A DNA stretch of 18,047 nucleotides, taken from contig FR880005.1 of NCBI GenBank assembly GCA_000435175.1, forward strand, positions 1-18,047. Direction: 5' to 3'. A program made the position numbers and the translations under genes. Numbering within the stretch: the stretch's first letter is position 1; the number at the start of each line of letters is the position of its first letter. Shown piece by piece: positions 1 to 6,612 of this stretch. The stretch is from Clostridium sp. CAG:245 (GTDB lineage: Bacteria > Bacillota > Clostridia > TANB77 > CAG-508). The notes below the pieces were generated by a model. The model searched no databases, was not told where the DNA came from, and saw nothing but the letters and a program-made list of their open reading frames with translations.

Positions 1-147
1 AGCTGTTTCTTGGAAAATTGCAGCTATTTGTTCATATCCTTCTTTTTTTGCTTTACTAGCAAAATATGTATATTTATTTCTTGCCTGTGATTCTCCGGCA
101 AAAGCCGTCATTAAATTTTGCTCTGTTTTTGATCCTTTTAATTCCAT
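1..147 (-). CDS. rbr: Rubrerythrin, N-terminal 49 residues (cut by window edge)
   Basis: Rubrerythrin is a cytoplasmic diiron/rubredoxin-type protein that reduces hydrogen peroxide in anaerobes. Only the first 49 codons are inside the window and they run open to base 1. The visible part starts MELKGSKTEQNL and continues into TAFAGESQARNKY and a YFASKAKKEGYEQIA stretch. This is the first helix of the ferritin-like diiron domain, with the GESQARNKY signature that carries the first iron-ligand Glu. The start is fixed by GGAGG seven bases before the ATG (bases 155-160 on the plus strand). A strong promoter lies just upstream. The C-terminal rubredoxin domain cannot be checked here, so a rubrerythrin-like ferritin without it is possible. 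Confidence 0.9.
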   Translation of the reverse strand, partial: MELKGSKTEQNLMTAFAGESQARNKYTYFASKAKKEGYEQIAAIFQETA

Positions 148-179
148 AATTATTACCTCCTAATACTTTTTACCTATGC

Positions 180-208
180 AAAATATCACATTATTGAATT
201 AAAGTCAA
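180..208 (-). promoter_or_regulatory. Sigma-A promoter of the rubrerythrin gene, with a dyad over the -35
   Basis: Read on the minus strand, TTGACT (203-208) and TATTTT (180-185) are separated by exactly 17 bases. A 5-7-5 inverted repeat, ATTGA-N7-TCAAT (193-209), covers the -35 box and could bind a repressor. PerR-type control of rubrerythrin is known in clostridia, but the dyad is not a clear match to the PerR box. The promoter is well supported. The operator is only a suggestion. Confidence 0.7.
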
Positions 209-256
209 TATTTTTTTGATGTTAGAATAAAATTAAAAATACACCTTATAATTTGT

Positions 257-526
257 CTATTCATTTATAGATATAATCTCTACCTTTTCATCATAGCACG
301 TTGTCCTTTCAAGCTTATATTCATATCCATATTTATTTCCTATTGGATCAAATCCACCCTTGCCATAATATTCTTCTATTCTTTTCTGATTTCCAGCTAC
401 AAATATATTTTTATAATCATAGTAATTCACATTTTTCTTAATCTTTAAAAGTAATTGCATTATTCTAACAATAAAACCAAACATAATTATTATTGTAGAT
501 ACTATATATATCCATTCTCTAAACAT
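257..526 (-). CDS. Small single-pass membrane protein, unknown function
   Basis: This 89-residue protein is not recognised. Residues about 5-28 (IYIVSTIIIMFGFIVRIMQLLL) form one hydrophobic helix followed by KIKK, which suggests an N-terminal anchor with the soluble part inside. The tail of about 60 residues is polar and rich in Tyr, Lys and Glu (YYDYKN, IEEYYGKGGFDP, KYGYEYKLERTTCYDE). There is no Shine-Dalgarno sequence before the ATG. A weak promoter-like pair (TTGCAA-17-TAAAAT on the minus strand, 542-570) would place the transcript start only about ten bases before the ATG. The gene may therefore be near-leaderless, poorly expressed, or the truncated end of something larger. It lies alone, downstream of a terminator hairpin. 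Confidence 0.5.
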   Translation of the reverse strand: MFREWIYIVSTIIIMFGFIVRIMQLLLKIKKNVNYYDYKNIFVAGNQKRIEEYYGKGGFDPIGNKYGYEYKLERTTCYDEKVEIISINE

Positions 527-562
527 TAATTTGTAGAGATGATTTTAATAAATAAACAAAAT

Positions 563-593
563 AGTTGCAATTTGAATTTTTCAAATCACAACT
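563..593 (-). terminator. Hairpin terminator downstream of the PAP2 operon, possibly bidirectional
   Basis: AGTTG pairs with CAACT, then after a CA/CA internal loop ATTTGA pairs with TCAAAT around a 5-base loop. On the minus strand the stem is followed by ATTTTGTTTATTT. On the plus strand it is followed by ACTTTTATTTTC. Both tails are U-rich but interrupted. Confidence 0.55.
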
Positions 594-605
594 ACTTTTA
601 TTTTC

Positions 606-746
606 TTATTTATTTTTTTCATTTGTATAATCACAAATAATATTTACTACCTTCTCATTTCCAATAGAACAGTCAAGACAAATATCATAGTTTTCTTTAT
701 CTCCCCATTTTTTGTTCGCAATTATTTCATAATACGAAGCTCTTGA
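606..746 (-). pseudogene. Decayed gene tail, Cys-containing, no start codon
   Basis: An open frame of 46 codons ends at TAA (606-608) and reads as a normal protein C-terminus: RASYYEIIANKKWGDKENY, then DICLDCSIGNEK, then VVNIICDYTNEKNK. It contains no ATG, GTG or TTG, and it is closed upstream by TAA at 747-749. It overlaps the last codons of the PAP2 gene in another frame. The protein-like composition (Trp, paired Cys, charged tail) suggests the remains of a deleted gene fused to the PAP2 3' end. The family is not recognised. Chance openness of this AT-rich sequence cannot be excluded. Confidence 0.4.
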
Positions 747-1377
747 TTACAGCACTTATATATATAACTAAATATGATACTGATATTAAGAATCCTCCTA
801 GTACATCACTTGTATAATGTACACCTAAATAAATTCTGCTTATTCCAATAGAACATATTAAAATACTTAATAATACTATAGAAATCCATTTTATGTATTT
901 GTTTTTTACATATTTATAAATTAAGTATATTATATATCCATAGAAAGCCATACTTATCATAGAATGCCCTGAAGGAAAACTATATCCTGTTTCTTCAATT
1001 ATTCTATATTCTGTTGGTCTTGGTCTTTGTAATATGTTTTTTAATAATTGATTTAGTGCTGTAATTATTACTAAATTAGAAAATATTGATAAACCAATTT
1101 TTTTATTTTTTATTAGTATGAACAAAATAATAGTCAATACAGTTAAAAATATTGCATCTCCAAAATTGGTAATAAATTTTGCTATTGGCGTTGCAAAGTC
1201 TGATATTAAAAATGTTGATATTAATTTATATCCTACTATGTCCCCGTTCATTATTTCTTTATTAAATACATTTTCTGCTATTGCTAAAAATCCTATCAAG
1301 CAAATGAATAATATAATCCATTTAAAATTTTTTACAATAAACTCTTTTACTTTCTCTTTCATTGTTGCTTCTATCAT
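727..1377 (-). CDS. PAP2-family membrane phosphatase
   Basis: PAP2 enzymes remove phosphate from lipid pyro- or monophosphates at the membrane, for example undecaprenyl pyrophosphate (BcrC) or phosphatidylglycerophosphate (PgpB). All three catalytic motifs are present: K113-x6-RP (K...R120-P121), PSGH at 135-138, and SR-x5-H-x3-D at 180-191 (S180, R181, H187, D191). About five or six hydrophobic helices flank them (20-35, 75-95, 100-112, 141-158, 163-180, 194-212). At 216 residues it has the usual length. The start (MIEAT) lies 8 bases after the DUF3592 stop, and AAGGA overlapping that stop serves as ribosome site, so the two genes are probably coupled. A second Met at residue 6 is an alternative start. 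The last residues may be foreign sequence from a 3' rearrangement. The exact lipid substrate is not readable. Confidence 0.9.
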   Translation of the reverse strand: MIEATMKEKVKEFIVKNFKWIILFICLIGFLAIAENVFNKEIMNGDIVGYKLISTFLISDFATPIAKFITNFGDAIFLTVLTIILFILIKNKKIGLSIFSNLVIITALNQLLKNILQRPRPTEYRIIEETGYSFPSGHSMISMAFYGYIIYLIYKYVKNKYIKWISIVLLSILICSIGISRIYLGVHYTSDVLGGFLISVSYLVIYISAVIKSFVL

Positions 1378-1385
1378 TTTTACTT

Positions 1386-2084
1386 TTATCCTTCTTTATT
1401 TTCAAAAATATCTATATCAACAAAGTATTTTTTTATATCATTTCTATTAATATATACTGGGAATTGTTTTATATTTCTTTCTATTATAGTATTTTCCGGA
1501 TTTATCCAAATATTTTTACTTTTAAATATATATTTTTTACTATCTAATGGATTATTCCATTCGCAAATAATTCGGTACGGATGTCTTCCATTTACTCTAT
1601 ACGAACTATTTACGATTGTTTCTACATAATCCGCATATATTACATCGCCATTTTCTTTTAAAGATTTTTCTAATTTTTTATTTCTGTTTTTTAATAATAA
1701 TCCTGTTCCTCCTATCGACAAAAATATTAATCCAAATCCAGGAAACATTAAAAATATAAAATCCAATGATTTCATTCCTATTTTATTGGGATTATTTTTA
1801 TCATAATATATATTGATTTTTTTTCCTTCATAAAAGCTAGAAGAATATCCATTTAACTCTGATTCATACGTTCTTCCATCAACATTGTATGAAACATACA
1901 CTCTATAATTTCTATCGTCGTTATTACCTCTATATGTTGATATTTCCGTAATTATTCCTACAGTGCTTTCTTTGTTTTCATAATTAAAAACATTTCCAAC
2001 GATGATTAATCCTATTACAACAAATATTCCTCCTATAATTGTAAATATAATCCATAATAAATTTTCTGTTTTATTCTCTTTCAT
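1386..2084 (-). CDS. DUF3592 membrane protein
   Basis: This 232-residue protein has a hydrophobic helix at about 10-30, then a DUF3592-type region of about 40-105 with TVGIITEISTYRG, YVSYNVDGRTYES and YEGKKINIYYDKNNPNKI. A second helix follows at about 107-130 and a polar C-terminal half. This TM-loop-TM layout with a GxxxYYDPxNP-like motif is typical of DUF3592, a family of unknown function. In similar proteins the loop is probably extracytoplasmic. The ribosome site is strong (GGGGGAG four bases before ATG) and a consensus promoter lies 21 bases upstream. It leads a two-gene operon with the PAP2 phosphatase, which hints at an envelope role. Confidence 0.8.
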   Translation of the reverse strand: MKENKTENLLWIIFTIIGGIFVVIGLIIVGNVFNYENKESTVGIITEISTYRGNNDDRNYRVYVSYNVDGRTYESELNGYSSSFYEGKKINIYYDKNNPNKIGMKSLDFIFLMFPGFGLIFLSIGGTGLLLKNRNKKLEKSLKENGDVIYADYVETIVNSSYRVNGRHPYRIICEWNNPLDSKKYIFKSKNIWINPENTIIERNIKQFPVYINRNDIKKYFVDIDIFENKEG

Positions 2085-2104
2085 AAAACTCCCCCTCGCT
2101 TCTG

Positions 2105-2133
2105 ATTATACAAAAAGAACTACTATATTTCAA
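2105..2133 (-). promoter_or_regulatory. Sigma-A promoter for the DUF3592-PAP2 operon
   Basis: Minus strand: TTGAAA (2128-2133), a 17-base spacer, then a perfect TATAAT (2105-2110). The -35 and spacer lie inside a terminator-like hairpin (2118-2139) that ends the upstream unit, so the two signals share the same bases. Confidence 0.75.
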
Positions 2134-2139
2134 GTAGTT
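2118..2139 (-). terminator. Short hairpin terminator nested in the DUF3592 promoter
   Basis: AACTACT (minus strand) pairs perfectly with AGTAGTT around an 8-base loop and is followed by CTTTTTG. It would end transcription from the 2330-2986 gene. The 7-bp stem is modest, so it could instead act as an operator over the promoter. Confidence 0.5.
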
Positions 2140-2329
2140 TCTTCATAATTTATTTTTCCTTTTTCCAAAGTCCAAAGGCCTTCTATTAGTCTTTTAGCAT
2201 TCCACCCATTTTCACTCATTTTATTCATAAATTTTTCTTTCGCACTCATTGCATGGTCTGATATACCTATTTTTCCTATAAATTTTCTATAATTGGAACA
2301 ACACTATCTAAAGATGAAAATTTGTATTT
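2130..2329 (-). pseudogene. Frameshifted remnant of an unrecognised gene
   Basis: Directly after the stop of the anchored protein, the same frame reads KYKFSSLDSVVPIIENL and then meets TAG. Shifting by one base continues a protein-like sequence: IGKIGISDHAMSAKEKF, then MNKMSENGWNAKRLIEGLW, then TLEKGKINYEETT and TGA at 2130-2132. Adding one T in the AATTTATAGG stretch would join the two parts. The second part has one possible internal ATG (MSAKEKF...) but no ribosome site before it. The most likely reading is the C-terminal remains of a gene that was truncated and then frameshifted. The family is unknown. Confidence 0.45.
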
Positions 2330-2986
2330 CTAATTATTAAGTTTTTTTATTATTTCATTTAATTTTTCTGTTTGTTCACTAGACAATATGGCTTCACCTT
2401 TTTCATTTGATGTAATATGGTATTCACTATTAAATACTTCAATTCCATAGCTTATAAAATTTTCTTTTTCATTACTATTATAACTAATAATATAAGTTGG
2501 TATCCCATCACAAGTTTCATTTACAAAAGTTAAATTATCTATAATATTAAAAATTACATATATTTCCTCTTGATTTAAAGTGTATTTTCTAGCTGGTACT
2601 GCAGAACTTAAACCATTTTCTTGAATATCTATTGTAGTTACTTTATTATTAATATTGTTTTCCTTGTCTTCATTATTTTCTTGAAATTCTTCTCCGTATT
2701 TCATTTCATACTTTTGCATTTCTTCTTTAAAGTCATTGTACTTCATAAACCAATTTCCTATCTTTATATCATCGAATCCTGCCACTGTATGAAAATCTAT
2801 TACTTTATAACCTAAACCAAAATATTCTATTGTACCTCCATCTGCTAGCATTCCAGCTGTATTTTGTATACAGAAAATAGGCTTTTCCTGATTTTTTACT
2901 CTATTATAATCTACTACAAAAAACACAATTCCTAAAACTACTATTATTCCCAAAATACCGCCAATTACTTTTAAAAATATTTTCAT
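2330..2986 (-). CDS. Membrane-anchored (or secreted) protein, unknown function
   Basis: The start is set at the second Met of MFMKIF because AAAGG lies eight bases before it, which is better than for the upstream ATG at 2990-2992. Residues about 4-26 form a hydrophobic signal-anchor (FLKVIGGILGIIVVLGIVFFVV). The following domain begins KPIFCIQNTAG with DGGTIEYFGLGYKVI, a pattern seen in uncharacterised clostridial extracellular proteins. A Glu/Asn-rich linker sits near residue 105-115 (ENNEDKENNINN). A second beta-rich part, with TYIISYNSNEKENF and YHITSNEKGEAIL, completes 218 residues. There is no lipobox and no catalytic motif that I recognise. It stands alone between a terminator hairpin and the antitoxin gene. 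A role at the cell surface is inferred only from the anchor. Confidence 0.65.
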   Translation of the reverse strand: MKIFLKVIGGILGIIVVLGIVFFVVDYNRVKNQEKPIFCIQNTAGMLADGGTIEYFGLGYKVIDFHTVAGFDDIKIGNWFMKYNDFKEEMQKYEMKYGEEFQENNEDKENNINNKVTTIDIQENGLSSAVPARKYTLNQEEIYVIFNIIDNLTFVNETCDGIPTYIISYNSNEKENFISYGIEVFNSEYHITSNEKGEAILSSEQTEKLNEIIKKLNN

Positions 2987-3077
2987 AAACATTACCTTTT
3001 ACCTTTCTTTTTGTAATCATGACAATATAAAACAAGATTACTTATTTCTTAATAAATTAAATTTTGCATAGCTTCTA

Positions 3078-3362
3078 TCAATTTTCTCTGAAATTCATTG
3101 TATATGTCCCTCCAGCTTGAACAAAAGCAACATCACATTTTACTTTTCTATTTTCTTCTTTTTCTAATGAGCTTATTCCTTTTTCTAATTCTTTGTATAA
3201 AATATGTTTATCTGTTAAAAGTTCGTATAATTCAATACTCATAACAGCTAAATCTCCTGCACCATTTTTTGTAATATATACTGGTCTATTTGTTTGATGA
3301 CAAATTGTAGAAATTTCGTTATAATTGTTTCTTAAGTCAGAACTTGGTCTAATAACTGGCAT
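3078..3362 (-). CDS. Phd/YefM-type antitoxin, apparently without its toxin
   Basis: Antitoxins of this family bind DNA through an N-terminal fold and neutralise a RelE/ParE or Doc toxin with a C-terminal tail. Residues 1-55 match the pattern: PVIRPSSDLRNNYNEIS, RPVYITKNGAGDLAVMS, then IELYELL. A charged helix follows (ELEKGISSLEKEE). I start it at MPVIRP because AGAGGTG precedes this ATG; ten further upstream codons (MYIILIEVFI) lack a site. The C-terminal residues (CDVAFVQAGGTYTMNFREN) are unlike the usual charged tail. The +1 frame beside it reads EFQRKLIEAMQNLIY and stops, which looks more like an antitoxin end and suggests a late frameshift. No toxin gene is adjacent on either side. Confidence 0.8.
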   Translation of the reverse strand: MPVIRPSSDLRNNYNEISTICHQTNRPVYITKNGAGDLAVMSIELYELLTDKHILYKELEKGISSLEKEENRKVKCDVAFVQAGGTYTMNFREN

Positions 3363-3437
3363 AATAAACACCTCTATTAATATTATATACATATTTTTAA
3401 TATCATTTCTAAAACAAAAATACTATTTATCACTATA

Positions 3438-3466
3438 ATTATCACAAAAGTACCACTATTTTTCAA
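3438..3466 (-). promoter_or_regulatory. Likely antitoxin promoter with repeated TATCAC elements
   Basis: Minus strand TTGAAA (3461-3466), 17 bases, GATAAT (3438-3443). The surrounding bases hold two direct copies of TATCAC twelve bases apart, an ATAATTAT palindrome and two similar blocks (CAAAAATACTAT and CAAAAGTACCACTAT on the plus strand). Repeats like these are expected if the antitoxin autoregulates, but no binding site is proved. Confidence 0.45.
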
Positions 3467-3483
3467 GCAGTCCTAAGTAATAT

Positions 3484-4716
3484 TTAACTTTGTTTTTCTT
3501 TATATATTTTTATAATATCTTTAATGCTCATCTTTGTACCATAGTTCAGTATTGCATTTGAATATATTTTTATAGCAACATTGGCAATAATAATTATGGT
3601 AACAACTAAAATTGCGATTGAAATTATTACATCTGTAGAATTTGCAAGTCCCATCATAATTCTAAATGGCATACAAAATGGTGATGATATTGGAAATAAT
3701 GATGCAAATAAATTAAGCTTGCTTGTTGGATTCATCATAGTGAAATATGATAAATAAAATCCGATTACTGCTAGTATTGCAACAGGCGAATTAGCAGATT
3801 GTATATCTTCTGGCTTGCTTACTGTAGAGCCAGTTAGTGCATATAGTAAAGCATAAGCCAAATAGCCTAATATAAAATAAATTGCAGTCATTATTCCTAA
3901 ATATGGTGTAACATTAGACATATCCAAAACAGAATCTAGCACTCCTGGTTCTAAAAATGTTTTAGCACTTATTAAAGCTGTTGCAACTATTAATATCATC
4001 TGGGCTAAGCCAACTAGACCAATTCCTATTGTCTTTCCAAGCACTATTGTTTTAGGGCTTGTAGATGTTACAAGTGTTTCAATTATTTTTGAAGTTTTCT
4101 CTGTTGTTATCGAGCTTGATACTTGATATGCACAAAAGTATATCGCATAGAATAATACTATCGACATTAGCATCATTACCAAAATATTTCCACTCGCACT
4201 CTTTTCCTCTGTTTGTTCTATGTCAAACTCAAAGTTTGGAGTAATCGATTGTAATTGTTGTTCTGTCAATCCTAATTTAGATATTCTTAAATTAGAGTAT
4301 AATGATGTTAGAGCATTCATACATCCTTCTGGCACTTCGCTCATCGTTGTTTTGTTTTCTACAATATATAATACTTTTATTTTTTCATTTTCTTGATTTA
4401 TAATTATCGCTTCTTTTATTTCTTCATTTTCTATTTTTTTCTTTACATCTTCAAATTTCAAATCTTCATTTGTTATTTCAAACTCATAGCCTAAATCCAT
4501 CTGTTTTAAGTTTTCTAATGTTCCTTCAAATACATTTTTACTGTCTATTATTAATAATTTATCTCCAGAATTATCTCCATTAAAACTTTTAATTAAATTT
4601 GGTACATTAAAACCAACTACTATAAAAGTCAAAATGATTAATGTTGATATTATGAACGATTTTCTTTTAACCATATCTTTCATTGTAAATTTCACTACTG
4701 TAAAAATATCTCTCAT
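3484..4716 (-). CDS. ABC-2 exporter permease, NatB/YhaP-like
   Basis: This 410-residue permease pairs with the ATPase encoded just before it. It has one N-terminal membrane helix (about 22-40, SFIISTLIILTFIVVGF), a large domain of about 135 residues that would face outside, then five or so helices from 175 onward (VMMLMSIVLFYAIYF, GLVGLAQMILIVATALI, YLGIMTAIYFILGYLAYALLY, VAILAVIGFYLSYF, VIISIAILVVTIIII). That layout is typical of NatB-type ABC-2 proteins, known in Bacillus for Na+ export or for export linked to peptide resistance. Two bases separate its ATG from the ATPase stop, and the AGGTGAA of the ATPase tail is its ribosome site. The transported substrate cannot be read from the sequence. 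Confidence 0.88.
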   Translation of the reverse strand: MRDIFTVVKFTMKDMVKRKSFIISTLIILTFIVVGFNVPNLIKSFNGDNSGDKLLIIDSKNVFEGTLENLKQMDLGYEFEITNEDLKFEDVKKKIENEEIKEAIIINQENEKIKVLYIVENKTTMSEVPEGCMNALTSLYSNLRISKLGLTEQQLQSITPNFEFDIEQTEEKSASGNILVMMLMSIVLFYAIYFCAYQVSSSITTEKTSKIIETLVTSTSPKTIVLGKTIGIGLVGLAQMILIVATALISAKTFLEPGVLDSVLDMSNVTPYLGIMTAIYFILGYLAYALLYALTGSTVSKPEDIQSANSPVAILAVIGFYLSYFTMMNPTSKLNLFASLFPISSPFCMPFRIMMGLANSTDVIISIAILVVTIIIIANVAIKIYSNAILNYGTKMSIKDIIKIYKEKQS

Positions 4717-4718
4717 TA

Positions 4719-5609
4719 TTATTCACCTACCTTTTCTATAAAAATATCGTTTAGTGTAGGTTTCTTAATTTCAAATTTGTCAATATTAATTCCATCTGCA
4801 ACAAGTTTATTTAATAATTTATGTGCTTTTTCTTCATCTGATATTTTTATAATATAGTTATTGTTTGTTTCGGTTTCTATTTCTAAATTAAGCTCTTCAA
4901 TGTATTTTTTAATATCTTGTTTTACATCTATTTCTACTCTATTTGCAGGATATTTTTCTTTTATTTCTTTCAGATTTCCTTGCAATACAGTTTTACCTTT
5001 ATTCAATATTAAAATATCACTACAAAATTCTTCAATCGTCGCCATTTGGTGTGCTGACATTATTATGTATTTTCCATTCTTTATTAAATTAATAATAATA
5101 TTTTTTAGTATTTCTGTATTAACTGGATCTAGTCCACTAAATGGCTCATCTAATACCACTAATTCTGGATCATGTATAATTGCAGTCATAAATTGTATTT
5201 TTTGTTGATTTCCTTTTGATAATTTTTCGGCTGGCATCTGCAAATATTCTTCCACCTTTAGCACTTTAGCCCATTTGTTTATTGAACTAATTGCTTCTTC
5301 TTTTTGCATTCCTTTTAATTCTGCAAAATACATTAGTTGGTCAAATATTTTTGTTTTTGGATATACACCTCTTTCTTCTGGTAGATATCCAAATTTGACA
5401 GATTTTCTATCTACAGTTTTTCCTTTCCAAGTAATTTCTCCGCTATCCTTTTTTATAATTCCAAGTAGCATTCTGATTGTCGTAGTCTTCCCTGCTCCAT
5501 TAGTTCCAAGCAAACCATATACACCTGGTTTTGTTAAACTAAAGGAAATATTGTCTACAGCCTTTTTACCAGCAAATGATTTGGATACATTTTTTAATAC
5601 TAAACTCAT
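4719..5609 (-). CDS. ABC exporter ATP-binding protein, NatA/YhaQ-like
   Basis: Cytoplasmic ATPase that powers the adjacent ABC-2 permease. It has Walker A GTNGAGKT (35-42), a PEERG segment where the Q-loop lies (77-81), a variant signature LSKGNQQK (130-137), Walker B VVLDEP (151-156), D-loop SGLDP and H-loop His187. The LSKGNQQ signature and the C-terminal extension of about 80 residues (DUF4162-like, 215-296) are features of the YhaQ/NatA branch. GGGG precedes the ATG by eight bases. The gene starts 24 bases after the Ham1-like gene and overlaps no promoter that I can see, so it is probably read from the nucleotide-enzyme operon. Confidence 0.93.
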   Translation of the reverse strand: MSLVLKNVSKSFAGKKAVDNISFSLTKPGVYGLLGTNGAGKTTTIRMLLGIIKKDSGEITWKGKTVDRKSVKFGYLPEERGVYPKTKIFDQLMYFAELKGMQKEEAISSINKWAKVLKVEEYLQMPAEKLSKGNQQKIQFMTAIIHDPELVVLDEPFSGLDPVNTEILKNIIINLIKNGKYIIMSAHQMATIEEFCSDILILNKGKTVLQGNLKEIKEKYPANRVEIDVKQDIKKYIEELNLEIETETNNNYIIKISDEEKAHKLLNKLVADGINIDKFEIKKPTLNDIFIEKVGE

Positions 5610-5633
5610 TTACTTTTCCCCTTTTCTCTATTT

Positions 5634-6209
5634 TTAATTATTTTCTTGATACCATTCTGCAAATTTTTCCATAGCAGAATAAGAACCATCTGTTTTCTTT
5701 CTATTCTCTCTTTCCTCAGTACTCATTTCAGCTAAAGTCTTATCAAAACCCTGAGGCTCGAAAATATACCATAAATCAGACCATTTTTCTCTTCTATCTT
5801 CACCTCGGATTTTATTTGATAGATTTCCAGGATGTTTTCCAAAGAAATAATGTATATTTTTTCCGTCATGATAAGCTAAACATTCATTAAATGCACATGC
5901 TCTATTATTTTTATTTTCCATCAATTTTAAAATTCCTTTTATTCCAATCGTTTCTAGTGAAAAATTAACAAAAGCTCTTGGAAAGCCATTTAATTCATCA
6001 ATTCTAAAGTCCGTGTCTAATGCAATGCATGGCTTTTTTACCATTTCATAAGCTTGGCAGACTTTTGCTTTTGCAATTTCTTGTATATCATCACTTCTTG
6101 GCTCGTCTAATTCAAAATTAATTGTACTTAATTTTATATTTTTAAAATATTTTTCTGCTGATTTAACTTTTCCTTGATTATGTGTTACAAAAATTATTTC
6201 TTTCTCCAT
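5634..6209 (-). CDS. Ham1/RdgB-like non-canonical purine NTP pyrophosphatase
   Basis: RdgB/ITPA enzymes hydrolyse dITP, ITP and XTP to the monophosphate and keep damaged purines out of DNA and RNA. Support: the N-terminal triphosphate loop VTHNQGKVKSAEKY (T9, N11, K14), the acidic cluster ELDEPRSDDIQEIAKAK with K49, the central ALDTDFRIDELNGFPRAF with D65, and the late FEPQGFDKTLAEMS block. In place of the canonical ADDSG the protein has LDTDF. The usual C-terminal S-H-R motif is absent, with KKTDGSYSAM in that position, so the base-binding pocket differs and the specificity may too. It is 191 residues, the normal size. GGAG sits ten bases before the ATG. It is the third of the nucleotide enzymes in this operon. 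Confidence 0.85.
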   Translation of the reverse strand: MEKEIIFVTHNQGKVKSAEKYFKNIKLSTINFELDEPRSDDIQEIAKAKVCQAYEMVKKPCIALDTDFRIDELNGFPRAFVNFSLETIGIKGILKLMENKNNRACAFNECLAYHDGKNIHYFFGKHPGNLSNKIRGEDRREKWSDLWYIFEPQGFDKTLAEMSTEERENRKKTDGSYSAMEKFAEWYQENN

Positions 6210-6252
6210 TTTACTTACTCCAATTTTCTCTTATATTAGAAATATCTATCAC

Positions 6253-6579
6253 TCAGTTTTTCTCTGATTCTTCATTAAATTCCTTTGTTCTTGTATTAAC
6301 ACCATCAATAACTTTATATTCCCTTTTCGAGTTTTTATAAACTTTTTTTAGTATTTCATCTTCTAAATCAATATTTAAAATTTCTGATAATCCTAATAAA
6401 TAGATTGCAACATCGGCTAATTCTTCGCCCAAATCATCTTTCTTTTTTCTCCAAGCTTCATATGCCTCTGCAACTTCTCCATATGTTAAGCAAAATTCTT
6501 TATTTATATCAGTTATATTAAATCCCTTATTTACTTTATTTTGATATATTTCTTTTTGTAATTTCTTTAAATCAGTCAT
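6253..6579 (-). CDS. MazG-like nucleoside triphosphate pyrophosphatase
   Basis: This 108-residue all-alpha NTP pyrophosphatase probably cleaves (d)NTPs to monophosphates with Mg2+. The metal-binding pattern is present: GEVAEAYEAW with E35 and E38, then EELADVAIYLL with E53 and D56, giving ExxE...ExxD. A single domain of this length matches MazG-like proteins rather than full two-domain MazG. The ribosome site AGGAG is good. It follows cytidine deaminase by 33 bases and precedes the Ham1-like gene by 43 bases. Because specificity in this superfamily varies widely (dUTP, dCTP, oxidised nucleotides), I do not assign a substrate. Confidence 0.85.
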   Translation of the reverse strand: MTDLKKLQKEIYQNKVNKGFNITDINKEFCLTYGEVAEAYEAWRKKKDDLGEELADVAIYLLGLSEILNIDLEDEILKKVYKNSKREYKVIDGVNTRTKEFNEESEKN

Positions 6580-6612
6580 TTAATTTTCTCCTTATTTTTA
6601 TATTATCATAAA

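Noticed and set aside
1118..1450. Plus-strand ORF of 110 codons opposite PAP2
   Set aside because: It is the antisense shadow of PAP2 and the end of DUF3592, with no ribosome site and low-complexity content.
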